A stretch of DNA of 64,000 bases from Flavobacterium piscis (GCF_001686925.1 NZ_LVEN01000006.1:62001-126000), one strand, 5' to 3'; counted from the first letter of the stretch, positions 1-9,618 are shown. Made by a program: numbers and translations. Notes: generated from the letters alone by a model not told the origin.

Positions 1-1
1 A

Positions 2-1960
2 TTCTTTTTTCTATACCTATTAGTTGTACCCACTTTATTGTTTTCTCAGGAAAAAACTACTTCTAAAAATAGTTTAGATATGAATACTAAATATTCAAGT
101 ATAACTGATACTATAAAAAAGAAAAAGGCAAAAATTGCAACAATAGATCAATATCAGATAATTACTCTGGAGCATGATACTACATATGTTGACACTTCGC
201 TAACCATAAAAGGTGCTTATAAACAAAACAATCTTCGTAAGGATGATTTCGGACTTTTGTCTTTTGCAAATATCGGACAGACTTACAATACTTTGCAATA
301 TAGCCTGACTAGTTTTTCTCCTTATCCGGAAATTGGTTTTAACGGAAAACACTTTAATTATATGCAGGCCGATCAAATCAATTATTATTCTGCAGCAACA
401 CCTCTGACCGAATTGTTTTTTAATACCACAATAAATAAAGGTCAGAACGTAGATTCATTTATTACATTAAATACTTCAAAAAATCTCAACTTTTCTATTG
501 CATACAGAGGTTTACGTTCAGAAGGAGATTATATAAATCAATTGGTAAGTGCGGGGAATTTCAGACTTACAACAAGTTACGCTACAACCGACAGGAGATA
601 TGCGATTAATGCACATTATACTTATCAGGATGTTTTGAACGAAGAGAACGGAGGAATTACTACTCCGGCAGATTTTGAAAGTGATAATCCGGATTATAAA
701 AACCGTCAAAGATTGCAAGTGTATCTTACAGATGCTGAATCATTTTTAAAAGGCAGACGTTTGTTTTTTGATCATGCTTTTAGAATAAATCCAACCGAAG
801 GGAATAATAATTTGTATGTAACGCACCAGTTTAATTACGAAAATAAATTTTTCGAATACAATCAGGCAACCGTTCTTTCGGCTGTTGGTACCAGATCAGT
901 AAAACGATTTGGAGAATCATATGTAACAAGCGGTATCAACGACCAGACCCATTATGAAAGACTGTATAATAAGGTAGGAGTAGCTTATGAAAATTCTCTT
1001 TTAGGAAAATTCAATTTTTTTGTTGACGATTACAGATCGAATTATAAATACGGAAGAGTCTTAGTAAATGCTGCAGGAGTTGTTATTCCGGATAATTTGT
1101 ATCTGCAAATTAATAATGTAGGAGGACAATTTGAATATCAAAAAAACAAATGGAACGGGCGTTTTTTATATTCAAGATCAATTACAGACCAGTCTCTTTC
1201 TGATTTAGATGCTAAATTAAAATATGATTTTAATGATAAAATCCAGTTTGATTTTAGATATCGTAATATCAACAAATTACCAAATAATAACTACAATTTG
1301 TATCAAAGTAGTTATGTGCAGTATAACTGGTCGAATAATTTTAAAAACGAAAAAATCAATTCGCTTAGTGCTGCTGTTAGCACGCCTTGGTTAAATGCAG
1401 AGGTTCAGTATACAGTTTTAAATGATCATTTGTACTTTGCAGATGTTTCTACGGCAGCACAGGTTGCAGTAAATACACAAATTATAAATCCGGCCCAATA
1501 CGGAAATGCGATAAATTACCTGGAGATAAAAGCAAGCCGTGAATTTAAATTTGGCCCTTTTGCCCTTGATAACACACTTTTATATCAAAAAGTAGATCAG
1601 TCAGATTTAATTTTAAATGTGCCTGATTTCGTAACAAGAAATACATTTTATTATTCAGGTCACTTTTTTAAGAAAGCATTGTTTATGCAAACCGGAATCG
1701 TTTTTAATTATTTTACAAAGTATTATGGAAATGGTTACAACCCGGTTGTTGGAGAATTTTATGTTCAGAAAGAAAAAGAAATTGGAGGTTATCCGTTATT
1801 TGATGTTTTTTTAAATGCCAGAATTCGCCAAACCCGATTCTACGTAAAGGCAGAGCACATCAATGCACTTTTTTCTAAAAGCGACTATTATTCGGCACCT
1901 AATAATCCTTATCGTGACTTTGTTATTCGATTTGGTTTAGTTTGGAATTTCTTCCAATAA
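2..1960 (+). CDS. Putative outer-membrane porin, 5' end outside window
   Basis: The reading frame is already open at base 2 with no in-frame start, so the gene begins upstream of the window. The first visible codons give a hydrophobic stretch (LYLLVVPTLLFSQ) followed by a polar region, which is the end of a signal peptide with likely cleavage before the Gln at bases 47-49. The remaining roughly 640 residues are rich in Tyr, Asn and aromatic residues in alternating patterns and end in a C-terminal aromatic strand (VWNFFQ), as expected of an outer-membrane beta-barrel. The length and the N-proximal region rich in NYYSAATPLTELFF-like sequence fit the Bacteroidota 'putative porin' family (Porin_10). 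The substrate is unknown. The following PLP-enzyme gene is 46 bp downstream on the same strand. Confidence 0.72.
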   Translation, partial: FFFLYLLVVPTLLFSQEKTTSKNSLDMNTKYSSITDTIKKKKAKIATIDQYQIITLEHDTTYVDTSLTIKGAYKQNNLRKDDFGLLSFANIGQTYNTLQYSLTSFSPYPEIGFNGKHFNYMQADQINYYSAATPLTELFFNTTINKGQNVDSFITLNTSKNLNFSIAYRGLRSEGDYINQLVSAGNFRLTTSYATTDRRYAINAHYTYQDVLNEENGGITTPADFESDNPDYKNRQRLQVYLTDAESFLKGRRLFFDHAFRINPTEGNNNLYVTHQFNYENKFFEYNQATVLSAVGTRSVKRFGESYVTSGINDQTHYERLYNKVGVAYENSLLGKFNFFVDDYRSNYKYGRVLVNAAGVVIPDNLYLQINNVGGQFEYQKNKWNGRFLYSRSITDQSLSDLDAKLKYDFNDKIQFDFRYRNINKLPNNNYNLYQSSYVQYNWSNNFKNEKINSLSAAVSTPWLNAEVQYTVLNDHLYFADVSTAAQVAVNTQIINPAQYGNAINYLEIKASREFKFGPFALDNTLLYQKVDQSDLILNVPDFVTRNTFYYSGHFFKKALFMQTGIVFNYFTKYYGNGYNPVVGEFYVQKEKEIGGYPLFDVFLNARIRQTRFYVKAEHINALFSKSDYYSAPNNPYRDFVIRFGLVWNFFQ

Positions 1961-2006
1961 AATTAGGATTATAGTATATTAAAAATCAATATTAAATTAA
2001 ATAGAA

Positions 2007-3368
2007 ATGGACTTTTCAAATAACATTTTAGAAACAATTGGTAATACACCATTAGTAAAACTCAACAAAATTGTTGCTGAAATTGATGCTTTAGTATTGG
2101 CAAAAGTCGAAACTTTTAATCCTGGAAATTCTGTAAAAGACAGAATGGCCGTAAAAATGGTTGAAGATGCTGAGGCAGATGGCCGATTAAAACCCGGAGG
2201 AACTATCATTGAAGGAACTTCTGGAAATACGGGAATGGGATTGGCACTCGTAGCGATCATTAAAGGATATAAACTAATTTGTGTAATATCAGACAAGCAG
2301 TCAAAAGAAAAAATGGATATTTTGCGCGCTGTAGGTGCCAAGGTAGTAGTTTGCCCTACAGATGTTGAGCCAACAGATCCAAGATCCTATTATTCTGTTT
2401 CAAAACGTCTGGCTGAAGAAACGCCAAATTCATGGTATGTAAATCAGTACGATAATATGTCAAATTCTTTGGCGCATTACGAACAAACCGGACCCGAAAT
2501 CTGGAAACAGACTGATGGAAAAATCACGCATTTTGTAGTAGGAGTAGGAACAGGCGGAACTATTTCAGGTGTTGGAAAATACTTAAAAGAAAAAAATCCA
2601 AATATTAAAATTTGGGGAATCGATACTTACGGTTCTGTTTTTAAAAAATACCATGAAACCGGAATTTTTGACGAAAACGAAATTTACTCTTACATTACAG
2701 AAGGGATCGGAGAAGATATTTTGCCTAAAAATGTTGACTTTTCTTTAATAGACGGATTCACAAAAGTAACCGATAAAGATGCAGCCGTTTATACCAGAAA
2801 AATTGCTCTTGAAGAAGCTATTTTTGTTGGTAATTCTGCCGGAGCTTGTATAAAAGGACTTTTACAGCTTAAAGAGCATTTTAAGCCAGAAGATGTGGTT
2901 GTGGTATTGTTTCATGATTCAGGAAGCCGCTACGTAGGTAAAATGTTTAATGACGACTGGATGCGCGAACGTGGTTTCTTAGAAGAAAACATTACAAAGG
3001 CCGAAGACGTAATTAAAGATCATATTGATAAAGAATTAATCGTGGTTCGTACAGAAGAATTGGTTTCTCACGCGATCGAACGTATGCGTAAATACAAAAT
3101 CTCGCAGATTCCTGTTGTAGATATTACTGGTTTTGTTGGTTCTGTTGATGAAACAGATTTATTTAGAAGTTATGTTGCAGATAAAAACGTAGCCGAAAAA
3201 CCAATTAAAGAAGTAATGGGAAAACCTTTCCCGATTGTAAAATTAGGAACACCAATTGAGGAAGTTTCTAAATTATTTACCAAAGAAAATGATGCCGTTT
3301 TGGTTGATTTAGGAAATGGTAATCATCATATTATTACGAAATATGATATCATTGGATCTATAAAATAA
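2007..3368 (+). CDS. PLP-dependent cysteine synthase / cystathionine beta-synthase with CBS pair
   Basis: A fold-type II PLP enzyme of 453 residues. The motif NPGNSVKDR places the PLP-binding lysine at Lys44. EGTSGNTG (about residues 69-76) is the substrate/asparagine loop, and GVGTGGTISG is the phosphate-binding glycine loop. The catalytic domain ends near residue 325 and is followed by about 120 residues with two CBS motifs (IERMRKYKISQIPVVD and the HHIITKYDIIG end), the architecture of cystathionine beta-synthase. It probably condenses a serine derivative with sulfide or homocysteine, in the cytoplasm. Cysteine synthase versus cystathionine beta-synthase activity cannot be settled from the sequence, so no symbol is given. 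A terminator hairpin follows at 3388-3430. Confidence 0.9.
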   Translation: MDFSNNILETIGNTPLVKLNKIVAEIDALVLAKVETFNPGNSVKDRMAVKMVEDAEADGRLKPGGTIIEGTSGNTGMGLALVAIIKGYKLICVISDKQSKEKMDILRAVGAKVVVCPTDVEPTDPRSYYSVSKRLAEETPNSWYVNQYDNMSNSLAHYEQTGPEIWKQTDGKITHFVVGVGTGGTISGVGKYLKEKNPNIKIWGIDTYGSVFKKYHETGIFDENEIYSYITEGIGEDILPKNVDFSLIDGFTKVTDKDAAVYTRKIALEEAIFVGNSAGACIKGLLQLKEHFKPEDVVVVLFHDSGSRYVGKMFNDDWMRERGFLEENITKAEDVIKDHIDKELIVVRTEELVSHAIERMRKYKISQIPVVDITGFVGSVDETDLFRSYVADKNVAEKPIKEVMGKPFPIVKLGTPIEEVSKLFTKENDAVLVDLGNGNHHIITKYDIIGSIK

Positions 3369-3387
3369 TACAATTGTAATAATTCAT

Positions 3388-3430
3388 AAATCCATAAATC
3401 TAGTTGTGAAATTAGGTTTATGGATTTTTT
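3388..3430 (+). terminator. Rho-independent terminator after the PLP enzyme gene
   Basis: The arms AAATCCATAAATC and GGTTTATGGATTT form a hairpin followed directly by a run of T residues. It lies 20 bp after the stop of the CBS-type enzyme and just before the exonuclease gene. Confidence 0.75.
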
Positions 3431-3448
3431 AGCTTAATATATTCGAAA

Positions 3449-3931
3449 ATGACTTTTACCGCGATAGATTTTGAAACTGCAACAGGACATCATCCGTGCT
3501 CTGTTGGTATCGTTACTGTAGAGAACGGAATAATTGTAGATGAGTTTGTTACTTTGATTAAGCCTCCCAAAAATGAGTATAATCCGTTTACGATTCGTGT
3601 ACACGGAATTTATCCTCGTGACACTGTAAATGCAAAAAGTTTTGTACAGGTTTATCCTGAAATTGAAAAAAGATTGAAAAACAGAGTAGTGGTGGCACAC
3701 AACGAAAGTTTTGACCGCAATGTTTTAATGAAATCGATGGCGCTTTATGGTTTGCTTTACGAAGATTTAAATATAGCCGAAAAGTGGGAATGTACCGTTA
3801 AGATCTACAAATCAAAAGGCTTTAAACCAACTAAATTAAGTGATTGCTGTCGCGAAATGAAAATTCAGCTCAATCATCACGAAGCGTTATCTGATGCAAG
3901 AGCTTGTGCTAAATTGTATATGTTGAGATAA
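3449..3931 (+). CDS. DnaQ-like 3'-5' exonuclease (DEDDh)
   Basis: A small single-domain exonuclease of 160 residues. Exo motif I is AIDFET with Asp7 and Glu9. Exo II is the HNESFDRNVL segment. Exo III is HHEALSDARA with the His-x4-Asp spacing that defines the DEDDh subgroup. These acidic residues and the histidine bind two metal ions and hydrolyse 3' nucleotides from DNA or RNA. Family knowledge suggests a role like the epsilon proofreading subunit or a stand-alone repair nuclease, but there is no clamp or polymerase fusion to show a partner. The gene stands alone between a terminator and the DUF2851 gene. Confidence 0.85.
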   Translation: MTFTAIDFETATGHHPCSVGIVTVENGIIVDEFVTLIKPPKNEYNPFTIRVHGIYPRDTVNAKSFVQVYPEIEKRLKNRVVVAHNESFDRNVLMKSMALYGLLYEDLNIAEKWECTVKIYKSKGFKPTKLSDCCREMKIQLNHHEALSDARACAKLYMLR

Positions 3932-3974
3932 AAAAGAGGTGTTTTTTTTGTAAGATTAATATTATTTTAATTAA

Positions 3975-4011
3975 TTTTAGACTTTTTATCAATTAAAGTA
4001 AAAGTCTAAAA
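3975..4011 (+). repeat. Hairpin abutting the DUF2851 start codon
   Basis: The arms TTTTAGACTTTT (3975-3986) and AAAAGTCTAAAA (4000-4011) are perfectly complementary. The right arm includes the A of the ATG. In the mRNA this 12-bp stem would bury the start region, which could limit translation. Alternatively it is a weak terminator of the exonuclease gene. Confidence 0.6.
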
Positions 4012-5287
4012 TGAAAGAAGATTTTCTTCATTATCTCTGGAAATTCAAAAAGTTCGACACTTTGAATTTGAAAACTGCCCAGGAGGAACAAATCACGATT
4101 ATTAAGACCGGAGATTATTTAGAACTTGCCGGACCGGATTTTTTTAATGCCCAAATCACCATAGGAAACCAAAAATGGGCAGGCAATGTCGAAATTCATT
4201 TAAAATCCTCTGATTGGTATGTTCATGGTCATGAAAAAGATGCTGCCTACGAAAATGTAATTTTGCACGTAGTTTGGGAACATGATACAGAAATATTTAG
4301 CAGAGACAATAATGAGATTCCTGTTTTAATCCTGAAAGATTATGTTGCTTCAGAAATTTTATCCAATTATAACTCCTTAGTAATACCCAAATCCTGGATA
4401 TTTTGCGAAAAAGATATCGGGAAAATTGACGATTTTATAATAAAAAATTGTCAGGAAAGATTGTTCTTTGACCGCTTAGAGCGCAAATCGAAATTTATTT
4501 ATGATTTATTAGAAGAAACAAATCAGGATTGGGAAGGAGTTTTGTTCGTTTTACTGGCAAAGAATTTTGGTTTAAATACAAACGGTAATTCCTTTTTGCA
4601 AATAGCGAAATCTATTCCTTTTTCAATTGTTCGTAAAGAAAGCTTTGAAATTGAAAATCTCGAGGCATTACTTTTAGGCACTTCTGGCTTGCTGGATGAC
4701 GATAAAGAAGATATTTATTTTACCGATTTAAAATTGCGATATTATTATTTACTTAATAAATACCAATTAGAAAAACGTCATATCGATTCAGTACAATTTT
4801 TTAAGCACCGACCGGATAATTTTCAACGATCCGACTTTCGCAATTGGCTAATTTGTATCACAAACATCAAAACTTATTTTCGAAAGTAACAGTTCTAAAA
4901 TCAGTAAAAAGTGTCTATGAATTATTAAATGTTTCGGCAAGTGTATATTGGAGTAATCATTATCAGTTTGATAAAGAAAGTTTAAGAAAACCGAAATCTT
5001 TATCGAAATCATTTATGGATTTGATCATTATCAATACCATAATCCCAATTCAGTTTGCGTATGCCAATATAAGAGGCGAATCTATTGCCGAAGAATTAAT
5101 AGCATTCATGAATGAAGTTACACCTGAGAAAAATGCTATAATTGATAAGTTTCAATCTTTTGGAGTTTTTGCTAAAAACGCTTTCGAAACGCAAACATTA
5201 TTAGAACTTAAAAATGAATATTGCAATCAAAAAGCATGTCTAAAATGTGTTCTAGGAGTGGAGTTGCTGAAGAATAAGCAGAATTAG
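4011..5287 (+). pseudogene. DUF2851 family gene broken by a single-base frameshift
   Basis: Two overlapping frames together read as one DUF2851 protein. The first runs 4011-4889 (292 residues, beginning MKEDFLHYLWKFKKF). The second covers about 4826-5287 and continues with TIRLSQLANLYHKHQNLF. The join is at TTTCAACG around 4821-4828: one extra C (TTTCCAACG) would give a continuous frame reading RPDNF-P-TIRLSQLANLYHK and a 425-residue product, the usual family size. As given, the first frame ends after about 22 out-of-frame residues. The family function is unknown; it is typical of Bacteroidota. Either a real recent mutation or an assembly error explains it; the otherwise well-preserved second half argues for something very recent. 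Confidence 0.85.
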
Positions 5288-5312
5288 AGAATTAGAAAAT
5301 GTCTCAATGAGA

Positions 5313-5328
5313 TAATTTTGTACTTTTG
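5313..5328 (+). promoter_or_regulatory. Two adjacent TAnnTTTG elements upstream of the PspC gene
   Basis: TAATTTTG (5313-5320) and TACTTTTG (5321-5328) both match the Bacteroidota -7 consensus TAnnTTTG. The downstream leader holds a short dispersed-repeat piece (CATCCTGAGCGAAGACGAAG, from 5353) before the ATG at 5386. Confidence 0.5.
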
Positions 5329-5385
5329 TTTTTATTAGCAAATATTAATATCATCCTGAGCGAAGACGAAGGATAAAATCTAACT

Positions 5386-5613
5386 ATGTCAGCAATTTTA
5401 AAACTTAAATTCTTTTTTGAAAAATATGGTTTTCATGTTTCTTCAAGATTGGCCGATAAATTGGGTATGCGCGTAACGAGTGTGAGATTGTTTTTTATCT
5501 ATATTTCGTTTGTTACGGCCGGTTTAGGATTTGGTGTTTATCTTACTTTGGCATTCTGGATTCGCCTCAAAGATTTAATTCGTGCAAAACGTACCTCGGT
5601 TTTCGATTTATAA
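5386..5613 (+). CDS. Small PspC-domain membrane protein
   Basis: A 75-residue protein consisting almost wholly of a PspC domain. The first half carries the family pattern (RLADKLGMRVTSVRLFFIY), in which a short amphipathic region leads into a hydrophobic segment. Residues about 40-63 form one or two membrane passes (FIYISFVTAGLGFGVYLTLAFWI) followed by positively charged residues. In other bacteria PspC proteins take part in the membrane-stress response, but no pspA or pspB neighbour is present here, so the role is unassigned. The gene is monocistronic: it has its own promoter-like elements upstream and a bidirectional terminator downstream. Confidence 0.75.
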   Translation: MSAILKLKFFFEKYGFHVSSRLADKLGMRVTSVRLFFIYISFVTAGLGFGVYLTLAFWIRLKDLIRAKRTSVFDL

Positions 5614-5627
5614 AATATTTAAAACAT

Positions 5628-5667
5628 AAAAAGGATCATAAAGTAATTTACTCTATGATCCTTTTTT
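5628..5667. terminator. Bidirectional terminator between convergent genes
   Basis: AAAAAGGATCATA and TATGATCCTTTTTT form a perfect A/T-flanked stem. It lies between the PspC gene on the plus strand and the permease gene on the minus strand and can serve both. Confidence 0.85.
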
Positions 5668-5683
5668 ATTTATGTTTAGAAAA

Positions 5684-7135
5684 TTACTTCCCCGGATTGT
5701 TTAATTTACTGTTTTTCTTACCGTAAATAAAATAGATTGCTACTCCTAATGCCATCCATACTACAAGTCTAATCCAGCTCTCGTTAGGTAATGAATACAT
5801 TAAAGCCAAACAAATAATAATTCCTGCAATTGGTACAAATGGTACTAAAGGCGTTCTGAAAGATCTTGGAGCATCTGGCATTTTCTTGCGCATTACCATT
5901 ACACCAATACAAACTAGTACAAAAGCCAGTAAAGTTCCAATACTTACCATATGTCCTAAATCACTTACCGGAACTAAACCAGCAAATAAACTTACGAATA
6001 CCAGGAAGAAAAGGTTAGTTTTCCACGGAGTACGAAATTTAGAATGAATAGAACTGAAGAATGGAGGCAATAAACCATCTTTACTCATAGTGTAAAACAC
6101 GCGGCTTTGTCCCATAAGCATTACTAACATTACAGAAGTATAACCGGCTAAAATAGCCACTATTAGACCTGTTTGTAAAAAGTCATAACCTGTTTTTGCA
6201 AATGCAGTTGCAGCTGGTTTAGCATCTCCTGCAAATTCTCTGTAATTAACAAGACCTGTCATTACGTGAGCGAAAAATACATATAATAAAGTACAGATAA
6301 TCAACGATCCTAAAATACCAATTGGCATTCCTTTTTGCGGATTTTTAGCTTCCTGCGCAGCAGTAGATACAGCATCAAAACCAATAAAGGCAAAAAACAC
6401 AGTTCCGGCTCCTGCAGCAATTCCTGACCAGCCAAATTCACCAAAAACACCTGTGTTTTCTGGTATATAAGGCGTATAATTTGCAGTATCAATAAAGCTC
6501 CATCCTAAAACAATGAAAACAATTACTACTGCTACTTTTACAACAACTAAAAAGTTATTTAATGATGCAGATTCTTTAGTTCCTCTAATTAATAATAAAG
6601 ATAACATTGAGACAATAAATATAGCAGGTAAATTTACAATACCACCTTCGATTACTGTACCGTCACTAAGTTTTAGAGTTTCCCAGGGCGAACATATAAA
6701 TTCGTGAGGGAGATGAATTCCATATTTGTTTAATAATTCTAATAAGTAGCGGGACCAGCTAACGCCAACCGTTGCGGCTCCCAAAGCGTATTCTAAAACT
6801 AAATCCCAACCAATAATCCAGGCCATAAATTCTCCCATTGTGGCATAAGAGTAAGTATATGCACTACCAGCAACTGGAATCATAGAAGCAAATTCTGCAT
6901 AACAAAGTCCGGCAAAAGCACATCCAACGGCTGCTAAAATAAAAGAAAGAGTAACTGCTGGTCCTGCATGTTCTGCTGCAGCAATTCCTGTTAACGAGAA
7001 TAATCCGGCTCCAATAATGGCTCCAACTCCAAGTGCAACGAGTGACCGTGAAGATAGAGTTCTTTTTAAGCCTTTTTCAGATTCGGAAGCTTCGTCAAGC
7101 AATACCGAAAGTGGTTTAGTTTTCCAAATTGACAT
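5684..7135 (-). CDS. Amino-acid permease, APC superfamily (CAT type)
   Basis: A 483-residue integral inner-membrane protein with about 12 hydrophobic segments. The first membrane helix holds the APC substrate motif GVGAIIGAGLFSLTG, and the following region (GCAFAGLCYAEFASMIPVAG) is the second family signature. The basic, polar N-terminus ending in KGLKRTLSSRSLVALG is the usual beginning of the cationic amino-acid transporter (CAT/YfnA-like) branch. It probably imports an amino acid in symport or antiport mode; the substrate cannot be read from sequence. It is transcribed alone, with a promoter at 7167-7200. Confidence 0.88.
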   Translation of the reverse strand: MSIWKTKPLSVLLDEASESEKGLKRTLSSRSLVALGVGAIIGAGLFSLTGIAAAEHAGPAVTLSFILAAVGCAFAGLCYAEFASMIPVAGSAYTYSYATMGEFMAWIIGWDLVLEYALGAATVGVSWSRYLLELLNKYGIHLPHEFICSPWETLKLSDGTVIEGGIVNLPAIFIVSMLSLLLIRGTKESASLNNFLVVVKVAVVIVFIVLGWSFIDTANYTPYIPENTGVFGEFGWSGIAAGAGTVFFAFIGFDAVSTAAQEAKNPQKGMPIGILGSLIICTLLYVFFAHVMTGLVNYREFAGDAKPAATAFAKTGYDFLQTGLIVAILAGYTSVMLVMLMGQSRVFYTMSKDGLLPPFFSSIHSKFRTPWKTNLFFLVFVSLFAGLVPVSDLGHMVSIGTLLAFVLVCIGVMVMRKKMPDAPRSFRTPLVPFVPIAGIIICLALMYSLPNESWIRLVVWMALGVAIYFIYGKKNSKLNNPGK

Positions 7136-7166
7136 ACTATAATATTGGTTTATTGTTATTAAGCTC

Positions 7167-7200
7167 CAAATGTATCGTTTTTTGTAAAAAATAAAAACAA
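7167..7200 (-). promoter_or_regulatory. Promoter of the permease gene
   Basis: On the minus strand TACATTTG (7174-7167) is preceded at 23 nt by TTG (7200-7198), matching TTG-N17-23-TAnnTTTG of Bacteroidota. The start codon is at 7135, giving a leader of about 25 nt. The rest of the 274-bp gap up to 7409 shows nothing clear. Confidence 0.6.
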
Positions 7201-7409
7201 TTATCTCTTTTTAAGTTACAAAATATTAAAATTTTTGACAAAACATCCGTTGATTATTCTTTAACTGCTGAGATTCATTAAATTAATTGGACTTTAGTAA
7301 TGAAAAATGCAATTTTAAAAACAATATTATTTTTAGTATAAGTCTTGTTAAATTTATTGTTTTTTCCTTAATTTACGGGATTTATTAGAAATGAATAATT
7401 TTACTTGGA

Positions 7410-8312
7410 ATGAACTTTACCCCATTTGCCAAATATTTTAGGTTTACAAAACAGCAACGTACAGGAATTTTTTTACTTTTTACGCTTATAATCATCTTAC
7501 AGGCCATTTATTTTTTTGTCGATTTTACTTTACCTGAAAAAGCTTTTCCCGAAAAAGAAGAATGGATGTCTTTACAAACAGAAATTGATTCTATGAAACT
7601 TGCTAAATTCAGTGAGAAACCAAAAGTATATTCTTTCAATCCAAACTTCATTACAGACTATAAAGGATATAAATTAGGAATGTCGGTTCAGGAGATAGAT
7701 CGTTTGTTGGCTTTTCGAAAAGAGAACAAATACGTTAGTTCAGCAAAAGAGTTTCAGGATGTAACAAAAATTTCTGACTCTTTATTAAGTAGCATGGCTC
7801 CACTTTTTAAATTTCCGGATTGGGTTCAGAAGAAAGCTGATTTTAGAACAGAGAAAAAAGAATTTGTTCAGAAGGGGAATTTCAAAAAAGAAAATTTCAA
7901 AAAAGAAAAAATTGTACTTTTAGATATCAATCAGGCAACACAAGAAGATTTAGTTAAAATTTATGGCATTGGCGAAGCTTTATCAGCAAGGATACTCAAA
8001 CAAAAAGAAATTTTAGGATGTTTTGTTTCTATGGAGCAAATGAATGATGTGTGGGGGCTATCGCCAGAAGTTATAAGTGAACTCAATAGCCACTTTAAGG
8101 TTGTAATACCTTCTTCATTAAAAAAAATAGCCATAAACGACGCGTCTTTAAAAGAATTATCGCAGTTCTCTTATTTTAAATATACCCTTGCAAAACAAAT
8201 TGTAACTTATAGAAGTATGAACGGAAATATTAATAATATTGAGGATTTGTCAAAAATTAAAGGTTTTCCTGTTGAAAAAGCAAAAATAATTAGTTTATAT
8301 TTGGAGTTCTAA
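7410..8312 (+). CDS. Membrane-anchored helix-hairpin-helix protein (ComEA-like domains)
   Basis: A 300-residue protein with one N-terminal membrane helix (about residues 19-39, GIFLLFTLIIILQAIYFFV). A spacer is followed by three helix-hairpin-helix-like units: about residues 85-135, 170-228 (LDINQATQEDLVKIYGIGEA is the clearest) and 235-300. HHH units of this kind bind DNA backbone without sequence specificity. ComEA in competent bacteria has one N-terminal anchor and tandem HHH motifs on the outer side of the inner membrane, and the same layout is seen here. A role in DNA uptake is possible but no other competence gene is nearby. The acyl-CoA dehydrogenase gene begins 16 bp downstream, so the two are likely co-transcribed. 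Confidence 0.8.
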   Translation: MNFTPFAKYFRFTKQQRTGIFLLFTLIIILQAIYFFVDFTLPEKAFPEKEEWMSLQTEIDSMKLAKFSEKPKVYSFNPNFITDYKGYKLGMSVQEIDRLLAFRKENKYVSSAKEFQDVTKISDSLLSSMAPLFKFPDWVQKKADFRTEKKEFVQKGNFKKENFKKEKIVLLDINQATQEDLVKIYGIGEALSARILKQKEILGCFVSMEQMNDVWGLSPEVISELNSHFKVVIPSSLKKIAINDASLKELSQFSYFKYTLAKQIVTYRSMNGNINNIEDLSKIKGFPVEKAKIISLYLEF

Positions 8313-8328
8313 AACAAATCAGCTTACA

Positions 8329-9471
8329 ATGAATTTTGAATATAACGAAACGCAATTGATGATTGCTCAATCTATAAAAGATTTTGCCGAAAAAAATATC
8401 AGACCAAATATTATGGGATGGGATGAGGCTCAAATTTTTCCGGTGGACCTATTTAAAAAATTAGGTGAAATGGGATTTATGGGAGTTTTGGTTCCAGAAG
8501 AATATGGAGGATCAGGATTAGGCTATCATGAATATATTACAGTTGTAGAAGAAATTTCAAAAGTAGATCCTTCAATTGGTTTATCGGTTGCGGCGCACAA
8601 TTCGTTATGTACCAATCATATTTTGACTTTTGGAAATGAAGAACAAAAGAAAAAATGGTTGCCAAAACTGGCTACCGCCGAATACATAGGAGCCTGGGGA
8701 TTAACAGAGCACAATACAGGTTCTGATGCCGGCGGAATGAATACAACAGCGGTTAAGGACGGAGATGAATGGATTATAAACGGAGCTAAAAACTTTATAA
8801 CGCACGCAATCTCTGGAGATATTGCAGTTGTAATTGTGCGTACCGGAGAAAAAGGAGATTCAAAAGGAATGACCGCTTTTGTTTTCGAGAAAGGAACGAA
8901 AGGATTCACTTCAGGAAAAAAAGAAAATAAATTAGGAATGCGTGCCAGCGAAACTGCAGAATTGGTTTTTGATGGTTGCCGTGTTCCTGATGCCAATAGA
9001 TTGGGAGAAGTAGGGCAGGGCTTTGTTCAGGCCATGAAAATATTAGATGGAGGCCGTATTTCGATCGGAGCTTTATCGTTAGGAATCGCAAAAGGCGCTT
9101 ACGAAGCAGCGCTCAAATACTCTAAAGAAAGACATCAGTTTGGGCAGCCTATTAGTAGTTTTCAGGGAATTTCCTTTAAATTGGCTGATATGGCAACTGA
9201 GATCGAAGCTTCAGAATTACTATTACATAAAGCGGCATTCTTAAAACAACAGCACAAACCTGTTACGACACTAGGTGCAATGGCAAAAATGTATGCCTCA
9301 GAAGCCTGTGTGAAAATTGCAAACGAAGCCGTTCAAATTCATGGAGGTTACGGGTACACAAAAGATTATCCTGTAGAGAAATTCTATCGTGATTCAAAAT
9401 TATGTACCATAGGAGAAGGAACTACCGAAATTCAAAAGTTAGTTATTTCCAGAAATTTACTAAAAGAATAA
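8329..9471 (+). CDS. Acyl-CoA dehydrogenase (short/branched-chain type)
   Basis: A 380-residue flavoenzyme of the usual length for the family. The N-terminal helical domain includes PEEYGGSGLGYHEY. The central domain holds the FAD/substrate motif WGLTEHNTGSDAGG. The C-terminal helical domain carries QIHGGYGYTKDYPVEKFYRD and IGEGTTEIQKLVISR, where the Glu of IGEGT is the expected catalytic base of the short-chain branch. It oxidises an acyl-CoA to the trans-2-enoyl-CoA and passes electrons to ETF. The stop codon is inside the first copy of a heptamer tandem repeat (see 9463-9537). Confidence 0.93.
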   Translation: MNFEYNETQLMIAQSIKDFAEKNIRPNIMGWDEAQIFPVDLFKKLGEMGFMGVLVPEEYGGSGLGYHEYITVVEEISKVDPSIGLSVAAHNSLCTNHILTFGNEEQKKKWLPKLATAEYIGAWGLTEHNTGSDAGGMNTTAVKDGDEWIINGAKNFITHAISGDIAVVIVRTGEKGDSKGMTAFVFEKGTKGFTSGKKENKLGMRASETAELVFDGCRVPDANRLGEVGQGFVQAMKILDGGRISIGALSLGIAKGAYEAALKYSKERHQFGQPISSFQGISFKLADMATEIEASELLLHKAAFLKQQHKPVTTLGAMAKMYASEACVKIANEAVQIHGGYGYTKDYPVEKFYRDSKLCTIGEGTTEIQKLVISRNLLKE

Positions 9472-9537
9472 AGAATAAAGAATAAAGAATAAAGAATAAA
9501 GAATAAAGAATAAAGAATAAAGAATAAAGAATAAAGA
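9463..9537 (+). repeat. Tandem heptamer repeat AAAGAAT x10
   Basis: Ten perfect copies of AAAGAAT run from 9463 to 9532, then a partial copy. The last two codons and the stop of the acyl-CoA dehydrogenase gene (AAA GAA TAA) are formed by the first copies, so copy-number change would not alter the protein. Confidence 0.97.
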
Positions 9538-9618
9538 GTATTATTATTGGCTCTTTTCTAGGGATCGATTTTTGGGGAAATCTATTCTCTTTTTTCTATG
9601 TTCTATTTTCTTTTAAAA

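Noticed and set aside
4844..5287. A separate 147-residue protein starting at a TTG
   Set aside because: Its sequence continues the DUF2851 family protein in another frame and its upstream frame stays open with family-like residues; it is the second half of a broken gene.
9463..9537. CRISPR-like array
   Set aside because: The units are 7 bp and adjacent without spacers; it is a simple tandem repeat.
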